Positions 17,248 through 26,630 of a stretch of DNA of 64,000 nucleotides are shown in pieces. The stretch's first letter is position 1; each line of letters begins with the position of its first letter. Below the pieces are notes generated by a model. That model did not search any database. It was given only the letters and a program-made list of their open reading frames with translations, and was not told the origin of the DNA. Position numbers and translations under genes: made by a program. The stretch comes from an uncultured Saprospiraceae bacterium (GTDB lineage Bacteria; Bacteroidota; Bacteroidia; Chitinophagales; Saprospiraceae): assembly GCA_937944245.1 (NCBI GenBank), contig CALDYY010000005.1, positions 23,261 through 87,260 of the forward strand, written 5' to 3'.

Positions 17248-18798
17248 CTAGTTAGTTTTGGCTTTTTTGTTATGATAAAAAGTAATGATTAATATGGGGA
17301 TTGTACTAATTAATAACGCCAGAGTAGCTGTTACTCCAGGATTAGCAAAAGCTAAACGGCTATTGGGGAATAAAAAATTACCATAAAAAAATAATGTAAA
17401 ATGAATGGTTAATGCTAAAATAGAACCTAGCCAAACTAAGGAGATATTAACTTGGCGAAACAGAATACCAGTTAAAAGAGGAGGTACAGTTGCGACTACC
17501 AATCCATAAACGCCGGCTTGACCAAAAATGCCAAGTAGTTTAGGAGGATTCAACGTTAGTATAAAAGTTAAAATGGCAATAACGATAAGTATGATATGAC
17601 TAGCTCTATAAGCGATTTTCATTTTTTCGACCTCACTTTTGCTGGATTGTTTTCTGTTGATGAGGTTTAATATTAAATCATTAGCAGTAATCGTAGAAAT
17701 ACCTACCAATAGCCCATCAAGTGTGGACATGGCTGCTGCTAGTAGAACAACGCTAATGAGTGTGAAAATCCAGTTAGGAAAAGCATTTTGCAAGTATAAT
17801 GTCATGACTAAATCCTGTCGGAAGTTACCTGTTGTTGCATCTGTAAGCATTGTTTTATCTATGGTAAAGTGCGCCCAAAATCCAGCTAATAGTAACAGTG
17901 AAAATAAAAAAAAGCAAATGCTAAAAATAATAATGTAGTTTCTGACGGCTTTATTTGTTTTTACGTATAGTGCTTTTGTTAAAATGTGAGGTTGACAAAC
18001 TAGGGCTGCACCAATACAAAACCCAGCAACATAAACAGAAAAGAAATCATTGTACAAGCTACTACTAGGATTAATTGCTTTTATTAAATTAGGGTCAATA
18101 CTGGATAATGTTTCCCAAAAGTTGATATTATTACGAAAAATAAAGTAAAATCCATTCACTAATATACATAAGGTAATTAATATCATCAGTGAGCCTTGCA
18201 ATAAATTGGTAAATACATGTGCATAAGTGCCACCAAAGAGTACGTAACCTGTTACAAAGATTAAGATAATTAATAATGCTGTTGTATTATCAATATCTAG
18301 TAATTTTTGCATAACGATGGAAGTACCACCAACAAGTAAAACAATAAAAGCAAGCGTAAATAAATTTATAATAGAAAAATAGAGTGAAAAATTTTTTGAA
18401 CGATAACGCTTACCAATCCAATCGGGAATGGTAAGTGCTTTCATTTCCGTCCCCATGCTTCTAAAACGGAAAGAAAGTAAAATGAGCATAAATACAAAAC
18501 CAAGATATACAGCTAAGGCTAGATGTATAAAAGCTGCTAATCCATCTACATACACGAAACCAGGATTTATAATAAAAGTAGCTGCGGAAGCTGTACTGGC
18601 TGCCAATGTTATGCCTACCACCAGTGGAGAAAGGTCGCCATTACCAATTGCAAAACTTCCAAAACCATCTGTCCGCTTGAATCCTAACCATCCCAAGTAG
18701 GATGTTCCAATAAGGTAAACCGAAAATAAAGACCAAGCAAGTATCATAATTCCTCTGAGTTGTTGTATTATAGTTTTTGTGTTTAAATCCAGATTCAC
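17248..18798 (-). CDS. Sodium:solute symporter (SSS family)
   Basis: 516 residues with about 13 hydrophobic segments. The N-terminal part reads FAIGNGDLSPLVVGITLAAS, typical of SSS proteins, followed by TIPDWIGKRY and the conserved VLLAAAMSTLDGLLVGIST near the middle, which corresponds to the Na2-site region. Substrates of this family range from proline and pantothenate to acetate and sugars. With a CoA ligase gene in the same run, a carboxylate is the best guess. The gene starts 55 bases after the TonB receptor stop, so import across both membranes may be encoded together. Confidence 0.88.
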   Translation of the reverse strand: MNLDLNTKTIIQQLRGIMILAWSLFSVYLIGTSYLGWLGFKRTDGFGSFAIGNGDLSPLVVGITLAASTASAATFIINPGFVYVDGLAAFIHLALAVYLGFVFMLILLSFRFRSMGTEMKALTIPDWIGKRYRSKNFSLYFSIINLFTLAFIVLLVGGTSIVMQKLLDIDNTTALLIILIFVTGYVLFGGTYAHVFTNLLQGSLMILITLCILVNGFYFIFRNNINFWETLSSIDPNLIKAINPSSSLYNDFFSVYVAGFCIGAALVCQPHILTKALYVKTNKAVRNYIIIFSICFFLFSLLLLAGFWAHFTIDKTMLTDATTGNFRQDLVMTLYLQNAFPNWIFTLISVVLLAAAMSTLDGLLVGISTITANDLILNLINRKQSSKSEVEKMKIAYRASHIILIVIAILTFILTLNPPKLLGIFGQAGVYGLVVATVPPLLTGILFRQVNISLVWLGSILALTIHFTLFFYGNFLFPNSRLAFANPGVTATLALLISTIPILIITFYHNKKAKTN

Positions 18799-18853
18799 TA
18801 TATTAATTTGTAAATCTGGATTTGTCTTTACGATTAATTATTATCAGTTAATG

Positions 18854-21334
18854 TTATTTCTTTTTTTGAATTGCTGGTAAGTTAATTCTTAGTTCCATCG
18901 TGTAAAGCCCTCGCGTTGGTGCGGAAGCTGTAAATTCTCTCAACGTTTGATTGAATAAATTGGACGCTGCTAAACCAAGCGTAATGATATTGCTGAATCT
19001 ATAACCTACTCCTACATCCACAGTAGCAAAACCACCTAATGGTCCATAATTAAATGTGTCGGCACTTCTTGCATTTTCTACTATTGGTTTGCCTCTATAA
19101 GTAAAGCCTGGTAGGGTTTCTGATGCAATCTGAAAGCTAGAAAAATAGTTGTATTTTTCTACAAAACGCGCATAACCATTAGCAAAGAATTTCTTGCCAC
19201 TGTAGTTTAAACCAATACCGCCTTTGTTTTTGGGTGCATTTACCAAAATATCCAGAAAGTTAACTTTACCATCTCTGTTAAAATCGTTATCCGCATTATC
19301 CTCATCTACTGAATAATCAAAGAATGAATAGTTCACTACTGCGCTTAGGGCTGGTGAAAATACATAGGTTAATCCTAAATCAAAACCATAAGTATTTACC
19401 TCTCCGAAGTTTACATAAGTGGCGACTAAGCCCCTATAAATTGCAAATCCGGATTGTACTTCTTGAATAGGTGTATTTCCTCTTTTGGTAGCTGCACCGA
19501 TAACTGTTACAGGGCTAAGAAAATCCTTAGAAATATTGTAATAAGCATTTGCATCAATGAATAATTTGTTTTTTGCTACTTGTCCTCGATAGCCCAACTC
19601 GAAGGTTTGCAACTGTTCTACTCGTTGTTTATCAATTACTCGACCATCTGCTAGTGTAAAGCCTTCAGCATTGCCTAAGATTAAACCTGAGAATAAATCA
19701 CCAAACATGTTTAAGATAGTTGGTGCAGCAATCCCCTTTCCGTAGGTTAAACGCCAAGTGCTTTTATCGCTGATTTTTAGAATACCTAATTTAGGAACAA
19801 AGTTGAAATCATAAATTTCATGGTTATCGGCACGCGCTGCGGCAATAGCTCTCCAACCGCCGTTAAAATTGTAAGTTAAATGCGCATAAGCCCCAATTTG
19901 GCTTACATTAATAAAATCATTTTCATCTTTATCTAGCAAGTAAGTACCCAAGCTATTAGCTTGGTCTAGCTGCCATTGCACCCCTCCGATAACATTTAAC
20001 TTACCGAAGGTATTATTGTACTGTGCTTCTGCATTCCAACGCTGCGAATCATCCTTAAATCTTGCACCAGTAGCGTAAGAGGCTTCACCTCTAGCTACTT
20101 CATCAGGTACTCCAGCATCAATCAAGCGATAATACTGCTTAGTACGGTCATCAATAGAATAAGTGTCATCAGTTTTACTTTGTGTGTAATACACCTGCGC
20201 AAAAAAGTTCTTGGTGTTGTAACGCAACTGATAATAGTTGATTCGCCAATCAATAATTTGATTACGTCCAACATTAGTAGGCGCGAGATAGTTACTATTG
20301 CTTCTACCCCAGTTAAAAATAATATCTGAATTTGTAGTAGGACTGAAATATAAACCAGCTTCTGTTCTTAGAAATGAAATATCTCTGTTTAGTTCTAATT
20401 CTGGATAACCTTCTGCCTGCCCATCTCTAATAGGGTTTCCGTTAGCGTCAAATGCCCCTACACGGTCAATAAACACAGAATCTACAAATTCAAATTCAGT
20501 GGCTGTAGTATATTCTCCCATCACTTTAAAAGCAAATTTATCGCTTAGCTTTTGCGCATGGCGCACGCGAGTAGAGAAAAAGGCATCGCCATCACCGCTC
20601 ACTCCAGGGTTGACAGCAATAATCGTACCCTGAGAAGTGCGTGGGTCTTTAGTAATAGTGTTTAACAGACCATTGTGCGCATTCGGTCCATAAAGCGTAG
20701 AGTTAGGACCTAATACCACTTCAAAACGCTCTACATCTTCTTTGATGGTTGTGCTTAGAGGTCCGAATGGTAAGCCTGTTGCTACAAGCGTTGAAAAACG
20801 TCCGTCTGTCACTTGAAGATTTTTAGCGTTAAAGTTAGAATTGAAGCCTCGAATGTTGAATGCAGGCGTGGCAATACCTGCCCTAAAATAATCTACACCT
20901 TTTTGCCGTGCAATTAACTCTGCTGGGTTGCCAGCGTATTCTTCAATTTGTCTTGAAAAAACAGTAACAATGGTTGCAGGGCTTTCTGTCAATTTTTCCA
21001 AACGTTTACTACTAGACAATACGACTACTTCTGATAAATTTGCACCAAATTCAAGTTCGAAGTTCAATGTCTTACTTTCTGCTAGATTAATCTCTTTGGT
21101 TGTTGTGTTATAGCCAGTGTAGGAGACTCCAATGGTGTAGATTCCATCGCCACCTGTGTTCAGGCTATAGTTTCCTTCGGCATCTGTTATTGTGCCGATA
21201 TTTGTGCTCTGTATAAATACATTAGCTCCAATGAGCGGTTCGCCATTAGTAGCATCTGTTACTTTTCCTGTAATTTGGGAAAAGGCGAAATTGACTAGAC
21301 TCATCAGGCATAAGAGCGTCATTAACTGTTTCAT
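18854..21334 (-). CDS. TonB-dependent outer-membrane receptor with carboxypeptidase-regulatory-like N-terminal domain
   Basis: 826 residues. The signal peptide is MKQLMTLLCLMSLVNFAFS. Residues about 20-105 form the carboxypeptidase-D regulatory-like domain (ITGKVTDATNGEPLIGANV). Residues about 110-235 form the plug, with GFNSNFNAKNLQVTDGR and FEVVLGPNSTLYGPNAHNG. The rest is a beta-barrel that closes with alternating residues (LYTMELRINLPAIQK). No SusD-like partner is adjacent, so it is not a classical glycan SusCD pair. As first gene of a run with a symporter, a FabH-like enzyme and a CoA ligase, it may admit a hydrophobic acid or a bound lipid. Iron chelates are the standard alternative. 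Confidence 0.92.
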   Translation of the reverse strand: MKQLMTLLCLMSLVNFAFSQITGKVTDATNGEPLIGANVFIQSTNIGTITDAEGNYSLNTGGDGIYTIGVSYTGYNTTTKEINLAESKTLNFELEFGANLSEVVVLSSSKRLEKLTESPATIVTVFSRQIEEYAGNPAELIARQKGVDYFRAGIATPAFNIRGFNSNFNAKNLQVTDGRFSTLVATGLPFGPLSTTIKEDVERFEVVLGPNSTLYGPNAHNGLLNTITKDPRTSQGTIIAVNPGVSGDGDAFFSTRVRHAQKLSDKFAFKVMGEYTTATEFEFVDSVFIDRVGAFDANGNPIRDGQAEGYPELELNRDISFLRTEAGLYFSPTTNSDIIFNWGRSNSNYLAPTNVGRNQIIDWRINYYQLRYNTKNFFAQVYYTQSKTDDTYSIDDRTKQYYRLIDAGVPDEVARGEASYATGARFKDDSQRWNAEAQYNNTFGKLNVIGGVQWQLDQANSLGTYLLDKDENDFINVSQIGAYAHLTYNFNGGWRAIAAARADNHEIYDFNFVPKLGILKISDKSTWRLTYGKGIAAPTILNMFGDLFSGLILGNAEGFTLADGRVIDKQRVEQLQTFELGYRGQVAKNKLFIDANAYYNISKDFLSPVTVIGAATKRGNTPIQEVQSGFAIYRGLVATYVNFGEVNTYGFDLGLTYVFSPALSAVVNYSFFDYSVDEDNADNDFNRDGKVNFLDILVNAPKNKGGIGLNYSGKKFFANGYARFVEKYNYFSSFQIASETLPGFTYRGKPIVENARSADTFNYGPLGGFATVDVGVGYRFSNIITLGLAASNLFNQTLREFTASAPTRGLYTMELRINLPAIQKKK

Positions 21335-21658
21335 ACTTTAATCTTTGATTTTGTAATTAAATTTTTTCTATCTACTAAATTTGAATTTTAATTATACAAA
21401 CAATTTGTAAATAGTATTTATATTTCGTTACACAAATTAAAGCCAATAGAATAGATGTTGTGGATTTTAGAAAAACGAAAAAGAGGTTGACTGTTCTAAG
21501 GTAAGGAAAAGAAATTGCTGCTAGGAAAGTGATGATTAAAGGAAAATAAGCCTTTTAAAAAGGGGTTGACTTTTAATTTAAATAGTTTTTGTTTACTTAA
21601 TTTTTTCAGAATAAAAAATGGGCTAAATTGATTTAGCCCATTTTTTTAAGTAAATTCG
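21335..21658. other. Intergenic region upstream of the TonB receptor
   Basis: These 324 AT-rich bases hold the leader and promoter of the receptor operon, although I found no convincing TTTG/TAnnTTTG pair for it, plus the hydrolase terminator at 21613-21646. No coding frame is supported. Confidence 0.5.
21613..21646 (-). terminator. Intrinsic terminator of the alpha/beta hydrolase gene
   Basis: AAAAAATGGGCTAAAT pairs perfectly with ATTTAGCCCATTTTTT around a TG centre. The A-run at 21613-21618 becomes the T-run on the minus strand, 13 bases after the hydrolase stop. It separates the hydrolase from the downstream receptor operon. Confidence 0.9.
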
Positions 21659-22597
21659 TTACTTTTCGGCAATAAAAGTAATTATTGCTTCATTAAATGC
21701 TGCTGCTGCTTCCCATTGCACAAAATGCCCAGCATTGTCCATCATCAGTAATTTAGCCTGTTTTATCTCTGCAATACCTTGATTAGCAACTTTTTCTGTT
21801 GTTAAGTCGGGATGTAAGTAAGTATTAGGAATTAAATAATCATTGTTACCAAAGATAACTAAAGTAGGAAGTTTGATTTTGTGCAATTCATCAAATACAG
21901 GTTCTTCAAGCATTCCTGCAACGCATTTGGGAATCATCTCACAATAGCGATTGTACTCTTGTGTAGCTTTCATGCTCAAGCGATCTTCAATCATGAATTG
22001 AGCATCTTCAGGCATATTGAAGAAGTTAATTTGAAAATTTTTCTTGATTTGTTCATCAGAAGTTGCTTTGATGAAGGCTGCGTTATAGACAGTTGTCAAA
22101 AAAGATTTGTCTTTGATGGTAAAGGTTTCAAAGCCTGCTGGTGCAGCTAGCACCAATCGCTTTACCTGTGAAGTAGTATCTCTTAAAACCGTGTGAATGG
22201 CAATTTGTCCACCCATAGAATGTCCTACAAGCGTAACGTTGGTCAACTCCAATTGCCGCACAAAGGCTGAAACTACTTCGGCAAAGAAGCGCATTGTTTG
22301 TGGTCCACTGGCTTCTACTGACTTTCCATAGCCCGGCAAATCCAATGCGATACAACGGTAATGATGTTTTAAGGAGTCCACATTTTTTTGCCAAGCGCGT
22401 AAGTAACTACCCAAACCATGAATAAACAATAATGTTTCTTCCCCCTCACCTTCATCTATGTATCCAATCGTTGTTTGCTCATCAATCTTTGCTTCTTTAA
22501 CTTCGTAAGGATAGTTCCAATCTTTCATTGATGTTGTGGTTTGGCTGCTCAAGCAAATACTAGATAGTAGCAGCAGCGTGAGAAAAATAGTTTTCAT
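21659..22597 (-). CDS. Exported alpha/beta hydrolase
   Basis: 312 residues. The first 19 or so (MKTIFLTLLLLSSICLSSQ) form a signal peptide, so it acts outside the cytoplasm. The alpha/beta-hydrolase core is complete: oxyanion region LLFIHGLGSYLRAW, DLPGYGKS, nucleophile Ser in LVGHSMGGQIA, Asp in VIFGNNDYLIP and His in NAGHFVQWE. It could be an esterase or lipase-like enzyme that frees a carboxylate for the uptake operon next to it, but a terminator separates them and the link is only positional. Confidence 0.88.
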   Translation of the reverse strand: MKTIFLTLLLLSSICLSSQTTTSMKDWNYPYEVKEAKIDEQTTIGYIDEGEGEETLLFIHGLGSYLRAWQKNVDSLKHHYRCIALDLPGYGKSVEASGPQTMRFFAEVVSAFVRQLELTNVTLVGHSMGGQIAIHTVLRDTTSQVKRLVLAAPAGFETFTIKDKSFLTTVYNAAFIKATSDEQIKKNFQINFFNMPEDAQFMIEDRLSMKATQEYNRYCEMIPKCVAGMLEEPVFDELHKIKLPTLVIFGNNDYLIPNTYLHPDLTTEKVANQGIAEIKQAKLLMMDNAGHFVQWEAAAAFNEAIITFIAEK

Positions 22598-22725
22598 CTT
22601 TTCTTTTTTTTAAATGAATGTATAATAGTTATATCAAAAACACAATACTTAACTTTTAGTCAATAGCAAATTATTTTAAGTCTAAATACTTGTAAATAAG
22701 TAATTTACTATTTGTTTAGTGCTGC

Positions 22726-22733
22726 TATCTTTG
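22726..22733 (+). promoter_or_regulatory. Candidate -7 element for the SDR gene at 22830
   Basis: TATCTTTG matches TAnnTTTG exactly and lies about 100 bases before the ATG. No good TTTG sits 17-23 bases upstream (the nearest is only 11 away), so only the -7 half is supported. Confidence 0.3.
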
Positions 22734-22829
22734 AAAGTCAATGCTTGTAATTGATGCCTGCAATCCCTATCTAAGGAAATAAAAAATAATTTTGTACTAC
22801 AAGAATAAAACAAAAATAAATTATTTTAT

Positions 22830-23573
22830 ATGAAATCATTGCACAACAAAGTTGCTATTATAACAGGTGGAGCACAAGGAATCGGTAAGGCGACAGCTTT
22901 AAGATTTTTAGCAGAAGGTGCTAAGGTTGCTATTTGGGACATTAACAAGGTAGCAGGATTATCTTTTGTTGATGAATTACAATTGCAAGGGCAGGCAGTA
23001 AAATTCTATGAAGTCAATACTATTGATATGGATGCTGTGGAACAAGCTACAAAAGCAGTAGCTAATGATTTTGGTGCTATTCATATTCTTATCAATAACG
23101 CAGGAATTACTAGAGATGCCACTTTGAAAAAGATAACTCCAGAGCAATGGCGACAAGTAATTGAGGTGAATTTAACAGGCGTTTTTAATTGTACAAAAGC
23201 CGTGCATCCATACATGATTGAGATAGGGTGGGGGCGTATTATAAATGCTTCCTCCGTAGTCGGGCTACAAGGTAATTTTGGGCAAACTAATTATGCAGCC
23301 ACTAAAGCAGGCGTGATTGGTATGACCAAAGTATGGGCAAGAGAATTAGGAAGTAAGGGCATTACTGTCAATGCAGTAGCACCTGGCTTTATTGATACAG
23401 AAATGATGAGCACTATTCCCGAAAAAGTATTGGATACTTTTCGCAGTAAGACCCCACTCAATCGGTTAGGTAAAGTGGAGGAAATTGCTGCAACTTATGC
23501 TTTTTTAGCTTCTGAGGATGCTGGATACATTACGGGAACAACAATAAGCGTAGATGGTGGTGTTTCTGTTTAG
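22830..23573 (+). CDS. 3-oxoacyl reductase of the SDR family (FabG/PhaB-like)
   Basis: 247 residues with all FabG-type motifs: GGAQGIGKATALRF, NNAGITRDATLKKITPEQW (the classic FabG/PhaB sequence after NNAG), NASSVVGLQGNFGQTNYAAT with the catalytic Ser and Tyr, TKAGVIGMTK with Lys, VAPGFIDTEM, and the C-terminal GYITGTTISVDGGVSV. It reduces a 3-oxoacyl-ACP or -CoA using NAD(P)H. With no fatty-acid synthesis genes next to it and an acyl-CoA block alongside, an acetoacetyl/3-oxoacyl-CoA role is as likely as fatty-acid synthesis. It is followed after 16 bases by a helical-repeat protein, so probably bicistronic. Confidence 0.9.
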   Translation: MKSLHNKVAIITGGAQGIGKATALRFLAEGAKVAIWDINKVAGLSFVDELQLQGQAVKFYEVNTIDMDAVEQATKAVANDFGAIHILINNAGITRDATLKKITPEQWRQVIEVNLTGVFNCTKAVHPYMIEIGWGRIINASSVVGLQGNFGQTNYAATKAGVIGMTKVWARELGSKGITVNAVAPGFIDTEMMSTIPEKVLDTFRSKTPLNRLGKVEEIAATYAFLASEDAGYITGTTISVDGGVSV

Positions 23574-23589
23574 AAAAAATCACTTCACT

Positions 23590-24972
23590 ATGCGCAGTAA
23601 GTTGCAAAAATTTATAGAATTTACTAACTCATTACTACCTCACGAAACGGCTTATTTGATTAATCAACAGAAATTTATAGATGAAGAAAGGTTTAATATT
23701 TTAAAACAGATTGATTATAACTGTCAGAATATTCACCAATTCACGCCCTATGACGAGGGCATTGATAAACGTACTTACTCCCATCTCAAAACTTGGATTA
23801 GCAATCGTTTAGAAGCCATAGATGTAGATGTTCAATACCAATGGATTAGTGAAATGGATCAAAAAATTATGACAGATTCTATTTTACCCGTAGAAGAGCA
23901 AAAGCTGCTAAAAGCAATTAGAAATTATCAACATCCTATGTTCTTTTTCATGCGATTCTATGAATTAGTGCAGCATTATCGCCAGTTTTTATTAATTAGG
24001 ATACGCTATACAGATCATAAATGTACTGATGATTTTTTAAAAAAATATGAAACGTCATATTTATATGCTAAGCAGACCTATGAGCAGTTACACCTTGCTA
24101 CTCAAGATATTGTCAATCATTACAAAGCTGCCAGTAATGAAAGTATTCAATGGGAGAAGTGGCTCACTCAAAATTTTTATAATCAACAACTTGATGGCTT
24201 AAACCGCTATCAAGCGCTCATTCGGCTGAATTTTATTGGCTTTAATTACAGGAAATTCGATACTATTGTCGAAAAATTTGATTATTTAGATGAGCAATTT
24301 AAAATGGGAAATTATTACTCTAAACGCTTGCTCATCAATTACTATGGTAACCGACTGTTAGTCCACTCTAAATTTAGAGAACTGGAAAAAGCTGCTTATT
24401 ATGGCTACTTGTCTATTCGTTCTAAAAACCACGATTATTTATATTATCTCACCAATTTGTGTGCGATTTTACTAAGGCAAAAAAAACATAAAGAGGCTTT
24501 GGAAATAATGAAGCAAGGTGCTACGGAAGCGAAGTCCACCAAAAATATGCACGTTAAAATAGGATATATTGCTTTTTATATTGAATGTTTAAATGCTTGT
24601 GAGCATTATAAAAATGCAGAAAATTATGCGTTAACTTACCTTAAGGCTTATGCCAAAGAAATAAAAGAATATCGTTGGCATTTATTTTTTTCAGCGTATT
24701 TGAAAGCAGTGCTTCAACAGCGGAAGTATAAAGAAGTTATTGCTATTATTCGCCAAAATCGTCTGTTGGAAAAAGAAAATGAATATCAGAGTAAAGCCAC
24801 CTATTTACCTACTATTTTATGGTTTAAAGCAGTAGCAGAATACCAAGAAGGTATTATTGGGCAAAAAGAACTTTACGAGGTGTTGCATGCTTACAAGAAC
24901 CTTGCCTTTCCAGATGAGGGTAAACAGTTTTTATTAGATGAACTGCGCACGCTAGTTAATCGGCATATTTGA
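23590..24972 (+). CDS. Large helical (TPR-like) protein of unknown function
   Basis: About 460 residues from ATG 23590, which follows the SDR stop by 16 bases; a longer frame from 23554 would overlap it. The protein has no signal peptide or membrane segment. It is strongly helical, rich in Tyr, Lys, Glu and Gln, with repeat-like helices such as EKAAYYGYLSIRSKN, LCAILLRQKKHKEALEIMKQ and YKNAENYALTYLKAYA, consistent with degenerate TPRs. I recognise no catalytic motif. It resembles lineage-specific TPR proteins of Bacteroidota. The product is probably a cytoplasmic scaffold, which is inference from the repeats. Confidence 0.7.
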   Translation: MRSKLQKFIEFTNSLLPHETAYLINQQKFIDEERFNILKQIDYNCQNIHQFTPYDEGIDKRTYSHLKTWISNRLEAIDVDVQYQWISEMDQKIMTDSILPVEEQKLLKAIRNYQHPMFFFMRFYELVQHYRQFLLIRIRYTDHKCTDDFLKKYETSYLYAKQTYEQLHLATQDIVNHYKAASNESIQWEKWLTQNFYNQQLDGLNRYQALIRLNFIGFNYRKFDTIVEKFDYLDEQFKMGNYYSKRLLINYYGNRLLVHSKFRELEKAAYYGYLSIRSKNHDYLYYLTNLCAILLRQKKHKEALEIMKQGATEAKSTKNMHVKIGYIAFYIECLNACEHYKNAENYALTYLKAYAKEIKEYRWHLFFSAYLKAVLQQRKYKEVIAIIRQNRLLEKENEYQSKATYLPTILWFKAVAEYQEGIIGQKELYEVLHAYKNLAFPDEGKQFLLDELRTLVNRHI

Positions 24973-24982
24973 GCAACAACAT

Positions 24983-25459
24983 TCACTTCCCATCCAAAAT
25001 GGGGCGTAAAGTTTGGACAATGCTTCTAACATCGTAGTGTTGATTAGAAAGTACATACGATTTGCCACTTTTTTCTTCAAAATAGGCAAGGTAAACCGTG
25101 TCTATCCTGATGGTAGGCGCAAGGAAAGAAGTGGCGCCTGTTTCTTGCAAATAGACATAACGCAAGTCGTCGAAGCTGACTTTTCCATAACCCGTCTCTA
25201 CGGCATTTTCATATATTTTGACGCTTTTTAAGCGTTGCAAATTAAATATGCCACCAAAAATAGACCCTAAACTGATGATGAGTACAAAGCCAGAAAGCAT
25301 TTGTCCCAACTGCCGATAGTGGCGTCGCTCATAGTTAGCAGGGCGTTTTTTGAGGTAATATAGAAAACCTGCTGCAAGCAGCGTAATTACAATAGCAATA
25401 ATGAGTGTAGTGGTTTCTTTTGAGGCATTGGCTTCAAATACATAAAGCGGAGTATCCAT
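24983..25459 (-). CDS. Small membrane protein with a C-terminal PH-like region
   Basis: 158 residues with two transmembrane segments (TTLIIAIVITLLAAGFLYYL and LSGFVLIISLGSIFGGIF) joined by a basic loop (KKRPANYERRHYRQ). A C-terminal beta-rich region follows (SVKIYENAVETGYGKVSFDD). The pattern of two helices followed by a strand-rich domain starting with a residue run like VKIYENAVE resembles bacterial PH-domain membrane proteins, but this is weak. The function is unknown. It is convergent with the helical-repeat gene, with 10 bases between the stops. Confidence 0.6.
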   Translation of the reverse strand: MDTPLYVFEANASKETTTLIIAIVITLLAAGFLYYLKKRPANYERRHYRQLGQMLSGFVLIISLGSIFGGIFNLQRLKSVKIYENAVETGYGKVSFDDLRYVYLQETGATSFLAPTIRIDTVYLAYFEEKSGKSYVLSNQHYDVRSIVQTLRPILDGK

Positions 25460-25506
25460 AATGGCGAACGTTTTTATGCAATAATGAAAAAAATACTAAA
25501 AAGTTT

Positions 25507-26583
25507 TCACACCATTTTGAACGCCACTGTTTTTACACGTTTTGCTTTGCCATAATTAGGAATTTCGTCTTCCAAAATTATGGATTGTGCCAGTGGCAAC
25601 TCAAATACCTCAGGTAGTGTGCGTATTTGCCCAAAAGGAATGCCGTGTTGATGCAGTATTTTGATTGTCGTTTGAAAATCGCGTTGTTCAAAGACAGAAG
25701 TTAGGAAGTCGTTGAGTATTTCTCGATGGATAACTCGATTGTCGTTTTTAGTAAATCGCTCATCATCAATAAGATGTGAGGCTTCAAGTGCTGTACACAT
25801 TTGCTCAAATTGCTTATCTGTCCCAATAGCAAGGACAATGGCTTTTTGGTCTTTAGTGTAAAAAAAATCGCCGTAAGGTGCGATATTGGGATGTTTTGTA
25901 CCTATTCGTTGTGGTACATGCCCTGCCATCAGCCAGTTGGTAGCCTGATTGGCAAGGGACGCCAGCGCCGATTCCAACAAGGAAACCGTAATGTAACTAC
26001 CTTCTCCAGTGCGCTCTTTTTTGAGCAACGCTAGTAAAATACCTTCTTTAAGTTGATGGGCTGCCATTATATCAATGAGCGCAACGGGCATCTTTACTGG
26101 ATTTCCGTTTGGTTCGCCCGTCATGTGAAGGAATCCTGCTTCAGCTTGTAGCACCACATCAAAACCTGGACGCTCATCTTGTTCGCCAAAAGCAGTCAGT
26201 TGTGCAAAAATAATATTTGGGCAAACTTGTTTAACGCTATTGTAGTCCATGCCAATTTTCTTGGCAGACGCTAATTTGAAATTGCTAATTACCACATCAG
26301 CAGTACGCATGATTTCATAAAGCTGTGTTTGGTCTTGTTTCGTTTTTAGGTCTAAAAATAATACCTCTTTTCCCCAGTTTACGCTGCAATAATATGCGGA
26401 ACAATTTACATCGAGTGGCTCATTTGGCAATTTCCACTTTCGGGTGAGGTCGCCACCTTCATTTTTATTTTCAACTTTGATGACCTTTGCTCCGAGTTCA
26501 GCAAAAAACATACCCACAGCTGGACCTGCCAGTACGCTCGCCAATTCCACGACACAAAGTCCTTTAAAAAAGCTATCTTGCAT
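25507..26583 (-). CDS. Class III (CaiB/BaiF) CoA-transferase
   Basis: 358 residues, the length of single-domain family III CoA-transferases. The N-terminal GLCVVELASVLAGPAVGMFF and AELGAKVIKVENKNEGGD are characteristic. Further on come NWGKEVLFLDLK, a GFDVVLQAEAGFLHMTGEPN segment, and ITVSLLESALASLANQ. The catalytic Asp expected early in the second half of family members may lie in VALIDIMAAHQ. These enzymes move CoA between acids such as carnitine, oxalate, bile acids or aromatic acids, and the substrate is not evident here. It is divergent from the NAD(P)HX repair gene. Together with the CoA ligase it suggests acid activation in this block. Confidence 0.9.
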   Translation of the reverse strand: MQDSFFKGLCVVELASVLAGPAVGMFFAELGAKVIKVENKNEGGDLTRKWKLPNEPLDVNCSAYYCSVNWGKEVLFLDLKTKQDQTQLYEIMRTADVVISNFKLASAKKIGMDYNSVKQVCPNIIFAQLTAFGEQDERPGFDVVLQAEAGFLHMTGEPNGNPVKMPVALIDIMAAHQLKEGILLALLKKERTGEGSYITVSLLESALASLANQATNWLMAGHVPQRIGTKHPNIAPYGDFFYTKDQKAIVLAIGTDKQFEQMCTALEASHLIDDERFTKNDNRVIHREILNDFLTSVFEQRDFQTTIKILHQHGIPFGQIRTLPEVFELPLAQSIILEDEIPNYGKAKRVKTVAFKMV

Positions 26584-26630
26584 AAAATCTAATTAGAATA
26601 TACTCACTCAATTTATCCTTGCGTAAACAT

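Noticed and set aside
10546..21334. Polysaccharide utilisation locus (SusCD type)
   Set aside because: The GH20 gene and the TonB receptor are separated by several kilobases of acyl-metabolism genes, and no SusD-like gene is present.
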